Assembly: GCF_019898765.1 (NCBI RefSeq)
Contig: NZ_JAIOKB010000002.1
Span: forward strand, 496,001 to 560,000
Direction of reading: 5' to 3'
Length of the DNA stretch: 64,000 nucleotides
Source: Sphingomonas yunnanensis
Lineage (GTDB): Bacteria; Pseudomonadota; Alphaproteobacteria; Sphingomonadales; Sphingomonadaceae
Below, piece after piece: positions 60,511-64,000 of this stretch. Numbering within the stretch: position 1 is the first letter of the stretch; each line of letters begins with the position of its first letter. The notes beneath the pieces were generated by a model. The model had not been told where the DNA came from. It did not search any database and saw only the letters and a program-made list of their open reading frames with translations. The position numbers were made by a program, and so were the translations under genes.

Positions 60511-61635
60511 ATGATCCGCTCCCTCCTCGCCCTGATCGGGCTCGCCGCGTCGCCCGCGCTCGCCCAGCAGCAGGGCCAGCGCCCGCCGATCACCGCCGCC
60601 GCGCCGCAGCCCGCCGCGTCGCGCACCTGGCCGACGCGCGAGGCCGACGCCGAGCTGCGCGACGTCGCCTTCGCCGCGGGCGGGACGATGGCGCGGGTGC
60701 GGCTCCACTATACGACGCTCGGCACGCCGCACCGCGACTCGCGCGGCGAGATCGACAATGCGGTGATGGTGCTCCACGGCACCGGCGGCACCGGCAAGCA
60801 GTTCCTCCAGCCGCAGTTCGCTGACCTTCTCTACGGCCCCGGCCAGCCGCTCGACATCACGCGCTTCTACGTCATCCTTCCCGACAATATCGGGCACGGC
60901 GGCTCGTCCAAGCCGTCCGACGGCATGGGTCCCGACTTCCCGCGCTACGACTATGACGACATGGTCGCGCTGCAGCACCGGTTGGTGACCGAGACGCTCG
61001 GCATCAAGCGGCTGCGGCTGCTGATGGGCACGTCGATGGGCTGCATGCACGCGCTGCTGTGGGGCGAGCGCTGGCCCGACGCGGCGCAGGCGCTGATGCC
61101 GCTCGGCTGCGAGGCCGTCCCGATCGCCGGGCTCAACCGGATGTGGCGCCAGCTCGCGATCGAGTCGATCACCGCCGACCCGGCCTACGCGGGCGGCCGC
61201 TATCGCGCGCAGCCGCTCGCCGGGCTGCGCGGCGCGGCCGCGCTGCTGTTCGTCGCGGGCGGCGCGCCGATCTACCTGCAGGACGCCTATCCGGCGCGCG
61301 ACGCCGCGGCCGATTACGCGCGCCAGCGCGTCGCTTCCTCGCTCAAAGGGCTCGACGCCAACGACCTGATCTGGGCGCTCGACTCGTCGCGCAGCTACGA
61401 TCCCTGGCCGCGGCTGGAGGCGATCACCGCGCCGCTGACCTGGATCAACTCGGCGGACGATTTCATCAACCCGCGCGCGCTCGACTATCCCGAACGCGCG
61501 GTGAAGCGGATGCGCGACGCGCGCTTCCGGCTGATCCCCGAGAGCGTCGCCACGCGCGGCCACGGCAGCCACACCTGGGCGCGGCTGTGGAAGGACGATC
61601 TCGTCGCACTGCTCGCGCGCTCGGCCCCGCGCTGA
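60511..61635 (+). CDS. Exported MetX-like alpha/beta hydrolase
   Basis: The 374-residue protein has a signal peptide (MIRSLLALIGLAASPALA) and an alpha/beta hydrolase fold of the homoserine acetyltransferase type. It has VLHGTGGTG as oxyanion region, the nucleophile elbow GTSMGCMHAL (Ser175), an Asp in NSADDFINP and a His in GHGSHTWA. True MetX enzymes are cytoplasmic, so this exported relative probably has another substrate. It lies 41 bases after the phosphatase gene. Confidence 0.88.
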   Translation: MIRSLLALIGLAASPALAQQQGQRPPITAAAPQPAASRTWPTREADAELRDVAFAAGGTMARVRLHYTTLGTPHRDSRGEIDNAVMVLHGTGGTGKQFLQPQFADLLYGPGQPLDITRFYVILPDNIGHGGSSKPSDGMGPDFPRYDYDDMVALQHRLVTETLGIKRLRLLMGTSMGCMHALLWGERWPDAAQALMPLGCEAVPIAGLNRMWRQLAIESITADPAYAGGRYRAQPLAGLRGAAALLFVAGGAPIYLQDAYPARDAAADYARQRVASSLKGLDANDLIWALDSSRSYDPWPRLEAITAPLTWINSADDFINPRALDYPERAVKRMRDARFRLIPESVATRGHGSHTWARLWKDDLVALLARSAPR

Positions 61636-61676
61636 TCGGCTTGCACGCGCGCCCCGCGCGACCTAGCGCCGAGCGC

Positions 61677-62327
61677 ATGCGCCCCTTACTCCCGCTCGTC
61701 GCGCTCGCCGCGCTGCTCTCCCCGCCCGTCGCGGCGCAGCGCGCCGACCGCGCCACGCCCGGCTGGGTGCGGGTCCGGCTCGAGACCGCGGACGGACCGA
61801 TCGTGCTCGCGCTCGACGCGCGCCACGCGCCGGTGACCACCGCCAATTTCATGCGCTACGTCGACGACGGCCGCTTCGACGGGGTCAGCTTCTACCGCAC
61901 CGCGCGCAACAAGCGCGACCCACGCTACGGCTTCATCCAGTCGGGCATCCGCACCGATGCGCGGCGCTTCCTCGACACGATCCCGCATGAATCGACCAGG
62001 CAGACGGGGATCAAGCATCTCGACATGACGATCTCGATGGCGCGCCTCGGCCCGCCCGGCGCGGCCAACGGCAATTGGTTCATCACCGTCGGCGCGATCC
62101 CCTCGATGGACTGGAGCCCGACCAACCCGGGCTACGCCGCCTTCGGTCGAGTCGTGGCGGGGCAGGCGACGGTGAAGCGCATCCTCGCCGAGCCCACCGG
62201 GGGCGGGATGAAGGGCACGCTGATCCTCCAGCCGGTCCGCGTCGACAAGGCGATCCGGCTCGACGGCGCCGCCAGGCCGACCGGCCGGCCGCGCCCGTGG
62301 CTGATCGAGCGCCGCCGCGACGGCTGA
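61677..62327 (+). CDS. Exported cyclophilin-like peptidyl-prolyl isomerase
   Basis: The 216-residue protein has a signal peptide (LPLVALAALLSPPVAA) and a cyclophilin domain. Recognisable parts are VRVRLETADGPIVLALDARH, APVTTANFMRYVDDGRFDGV, YGFIQSGI, and NGNWFITVG. The active-site FHR and GSQFFI motifs of classical members are changed (SFYRT and GNWFITV), so isomerase activity may be altered. The start at 61677 gives the signal peptide. It follows the MetX-like gene by 41 bases. Confidence 0.87.
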   Translation: MRPLLPLVALAALLSPPVAAQRADRATPGWVRVRLETADGPIVLALDARHAPVTTANFMRYVDDGRFDGVSFYRTARNKRDPRYGFIQSGIRTDARRFLDTIPHESTRQTGIKHLDMTISMARLGPPGAANGNWFITVGAIPSMDWSPTNPGYAAFGRVVAGQATVKRILAEPTGGGMKGTLILQPVRVDKAIRLDGAARPTGRPRPWLIERRRDG

Positions 62328-62374
62328 ACTCCCGGCGCTTGCGGCTCGTTAGGGTGCGAGCGAAGGAGAATGAC

Positions 62375-62566
62375 ATGAGCGAGCAGCCGAACAAGCCGGG
62401 CGGTGACTTCCGCGAGGACGGCAAGGTCCGCGACGCGGGCGACGAGCAGGCGGTCAAGAACCAGGGCGGCACCACGCCCGAGGCCTATCCCAAGAAGGAC
62501 GGCGGCCGTGCCACCGGCGAGGACAGCGCGGTCGGCGCGGGTCGCGGCGAGAGCGACGGGCAGTAG
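62375..62566 (+). CDS. Small hydrophilic, probably disordered protein
   Basis: This 63-residue protein is rich in Gly, Asp, Glu and Lys, with no hydrophobic core (SEQPNKPGGDFREDGKVRDA, then AVKNQGGTTPEAYPKKDGG). The ATG has a strong AAGGAGAA site 5 bases away. The composition is like stress-protective hydrophilins or KGG-type stress proteins, but no repeat motif of those families is complete. Function is unknown. Confidence 0.65.
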   Translation: MSEQPNKPGGDFREDGKVRDAGDEQAVKNQGGTTPEAYPKKDGGRATGEDSAVGAGRGESDGQ

Positions 62567-62569
62567 CGT

Positions 62570-62998
62570 CTACCCGCGCGGCAGCGCCTCGACATAGGCG
62601 CGCACCGCGTCGGCGATCGGCACCGGGCGGCCGGTCGGGAGATGGACGTTGACGCTCACCATCGTGATGACGCTGCACAGCGCGCCGCTGGCCGGGTTGG
62701 TCAGCTCGAAGCGCAGCGTCATGCTGGTGGTGCCGATCTTCTCCACTCGGACATGCGCCTCGACCTCGTCGCCCCAGGTGAAGGGCGCGAGATAGTCGAG
62801 TTCGGCGCGGCGGACGTGGAACTCGCTCTCCTCCCAGACGGGGCCGAGCGCTTCGGCGATGCCGCTGGCGCGCCAGAACTCGGTCGCGGCGACGTCGGCA
62901 TATTCGAGGTAGCGCGAGTTGAAGACGACCCGCTGGCCGTCGATCTCGGCGTAGCGAACGCGGAAGCGGGTGGAGAAGGCGAAGCCGGGACGGGTCAT
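62570..62998 (-). CDS. Acyl-CoA thioesterase (4HBT hot-dog fold)
   Basis: The 142-residue protein fits the 4-hydroxybenzoyl-CoA thioesterase family. It has VRYAEIDGQRVVFNSRYLEY near the N-terminus, LDYLAPFTWGDEVEAHVRVE, then TSMTLRFELTN. The family hydrolyses acyl-CoA thioesters. The usual catalytic Asp position in YADTDxxGH is shifted to AEIDGQ, so activity is likely but not certain. The stop lies 3 bases from the stop of the convergent small gene. Confidence 0.87.
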   Translation of the reverse strand: MTRPGFAFSTRFRVRYAEIDGQRVVFNSRYLEYADVAATEFWRASGIAEALGPVWEESEFHVRRAELDYLAPFTWGDEVEAHVRVEKIGTTSMTLRFELTNPASGALCSVITMVSVNVHLPTGRPVPIADAVRAYVEALPRG

Positions 62999-63056
62999 AG
63001 GCGGCGCGCTGTGACGGTGCCACGGCGCCGGGTCAACCGACGACGCGACGTCCGCC

Positions 63057-63740
63057 TCACAGCTCGATCACGCGATCGGGCAGCTCGTTGACGTCGCTCG
63101 CGCTCTTGGGCAGCTGCTCGGCGAGGATCGCGCCGATCACGCCCACCGCCGCGACCATACCCGCGCCCGCCTGCCCGGCCCTGACCGAGTCGACCAGCGC
63201 CGCCATCGCCGCGCCCCAGCGCTCGGGCGGCACCGCGGCGTGGACCGCGCGGTCGGCGACGATCTCCGCGGCATGCTCGTCGGCGGAGAGGTAGAGCAGC
63301 ACCGCCTCGCGCCCCGCGGTGCGGCGCTCCGCGGCGAGGCGGAAGTAGAGCAAAGCGCGCCGCCGCACACGCCGTCGCCGGGTCGCGCGCGGGGTCAGCG
63401 CGAGTCGCAGCGGCATCCAGGCGAGCAGCAATCGCGTGAGCAGAAAGGTCGCCGCCTGCGCCACGAGCAGCAGCGCGAGCGCGGTCGCGCGCGACTCGCC
63501 CCAGCCCCAGCCCCAGCCCCAGCCCCAGCCGTTGCCGGGCGCGAGCGACGCGGGCCACAGCGCCGCCGCGGCGGGCACCGCCAGCGTGGCGAGCAGCGCA
63601 TAATGGAGCGCGACGTCATGATAGGCGTCGGAGCGCTCGCTCACCACGGTGACGATCTCGCCGTCGGTGGCGCGCTCGGCCCTGGTGACCGCCTCGGTCA
63701 CCGCGGCGCGCTCGGCGGGGGTGAGCACCAGCCGCGCCAT
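63057..63740 (-). CDS. TPM domain membrane protein with Gly-Trp repeat
   Basis: The 227-residue protein has an N-terminal TPM domain (ATDGEIVTVVSERSDAYHDV) and two hydrophobic helices. A run of five Gly-Trp pairs lies between them. A cytoplasmic TPM-like part (YFRLAAERRTAGREAVLLYL, SADEHAAEIVADR) follows. TPM proteins are thought to act as phosphatases or in membrane protein quality control, as in photosystem II repair. The ATG at 63740 overlaps the stop of the upstream TPM gene (TGATG) and has a GGGAG site. Confidence 0.8.
   Translation of the reverse strand: MARLVLTPAERAAVTEAVTRAERATDGEIVTVVSERSDAYHDVALHYALLATLAVPAAAALWPASLAPGNGWGWGWGWGWGESRATALALLLVAQAATFLLTRLLLAWMPLRLALTPRATRRRRVRRRALLYFRLAAERRTAGREAVLLYLSADEHAAEIVADRAVHAAVPPERWGAAMAALVDSVRAGQAGAGMVAAVGVIGAILAEQLPKSASDVNELPDRVIEL
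63499..63528. repeat. Five tandem copies of CCCCAG
   Basis: A perfect hexanucleotide repeat within the TPM gene encodes the Gly-Trp run. A change in copy number would keep the frame and lengthen or shorten the loop by Gly-Trp pairs. Confidence 0.85.
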
Positions 63741-64000
63741 CACCAGCTCCCGCTCGCGCCGCCGCCGCCGAACGAGCCGCCGCCGCCGGAGAAGCCTCCA
63801 CCGGAGAAGCCGCCTCCCGACGAGCCGCCGCCGCCCCAGCCCGAGCCGGCGCCCCAGATCACCACCGGCGCCACGCCGCCACGATAGCGGCTGCCCCCGG
63901 CGGAGCGGCGCAGCAGCGGCAGCAGCACGAAGACGAGCACGACCGCGATCCAGAAAGCGGCGACCATCCAGTCGCCGCCCTGATCCTGCGCTGGTGCCGG
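63740..64000 (-). CDS. TPM domain protein (YgcG-like), N-terminus outside window
   Basis: Only the last 86 residues are visible. They hold a transmembrane helix (VAAFWIAVVLVFVLLPLLRR) and a glycine/serine-rich tail ending GGGGSFGGGGASGSW. This is the typical C-terminus of YgcG-type TPM proteins, whose TPM domain lies outside the cell membrane. The frame is open to the right edge. Often a LemA gene is upstream of such TPM pairs; that part is not in the window. Confidence 0.8.
   Translation of the reverse strand, partial: PAPAQDQGGDWMVAAFWIAVVLVFVLLPLLRRSAGGSRYRGGVAPVVIWGAGSGWGGGGSSGGGFSGGGFSGGGGSFGGGGASGSW

Overview
The window is a gene-dense piece of a very GC-rich chromosome. Coding is on both strands, with short intergenic gaps, frequent ATGA/GTGA start-stop overlaps and several GTG starts. 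The gene content points to an alphaproteobacterium of the order Sphingomonadales, probably Sphingomonas or a close relative. Supporting signs are the rpmF-plsX-fabH-ihfA-merR order, the sucC-etfB-etfA block, argH-lipoprotein-lysA, an HWE-type histidine kinase, CarD, PhaR, secreted CocE and M13 enzymes, and a TonB-dependent receptor beside a sulfatase. This assignment is inference from protein families. No rRNA, tRNA, phage, insertion sequence or CRISPR array was seen.

Layout. 1-11.6 kb: a large PAS histidine kinase cut by the left edge, an SDR, an orphan receiver, an FMN reductase, alanine racemase, a PhaC-like hydrolase divergent from phaR, a secreted methyltransferase, a retropepsin-like protease and gshA. 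11.9-21.3 kb: a 901-residue secreted protein of a poorly known family, rsmE with two small upstream partners, a FAD dehydrogenase, etfA, etfB and sucC. 21.6-29 kb: a DinG-like helicase, a SixA-like phosphatase, and the TonB receptor with its sulfatase. 29.4-41 kb: carD, two DUF2807-like envelope proteins, M13 peptidase, a class A beta-lactamase-like protein, CocE hydrolase, an HWE kinase/receiver pair and a lactonase. 41.2-46.7 kb: a TlpA-like thioredoxin divergent from argH, then a small lipoprotein, lysA, a CysG-like protein and a CorA/ZntB-type transporter. 46.8-52.5 kb: glyoxalase I, ohr/ohrR, the rpmF-plsX-fabH-ihfA-merR operon and an MBL hydrolase. 52.6-64 kb: a PabB-PabC fusion, an aminotransferase, a tiny secreted peptide, msrA, ubiA, a GntP permease, secreted hydrolases, a cyclophilin and the start of a TPM-domain operon cut by the right edge.

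How genes work together. The fatty acid/ribosome operon has a clear sigma70-type promoter and a strongly folding leader. The ohr/ohrR pair has two identical palindromic sites between the genes. GshA, glyoxalase I, Ohr and MsrA cover thiol, methylglyoxal and peroxide defence. EtfAB and SucC serve beta-oxidation and the TCA cycle. argH and lysA are the arginine and lysine ends of amino-acid synthesis. The receptor-sulfatase pair looks like uptake and desulfation of a sulfated compound.

The most unusual non-coding trait is at least four families of paired palindromic repeats (called A, B, C and D here) in many of the gaps. They include one element apparently inserted inside another, and a pair flanking the 901-residue gene where it separates rsmE from gshA. 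I did not find an unmistakable new multi-gene system. The best leads are these repeats, the rpmF leader, a possible GntR/YtrA-type operator before the DUF2807 genes, and a six-codon mini-ORF coupled to gntP.
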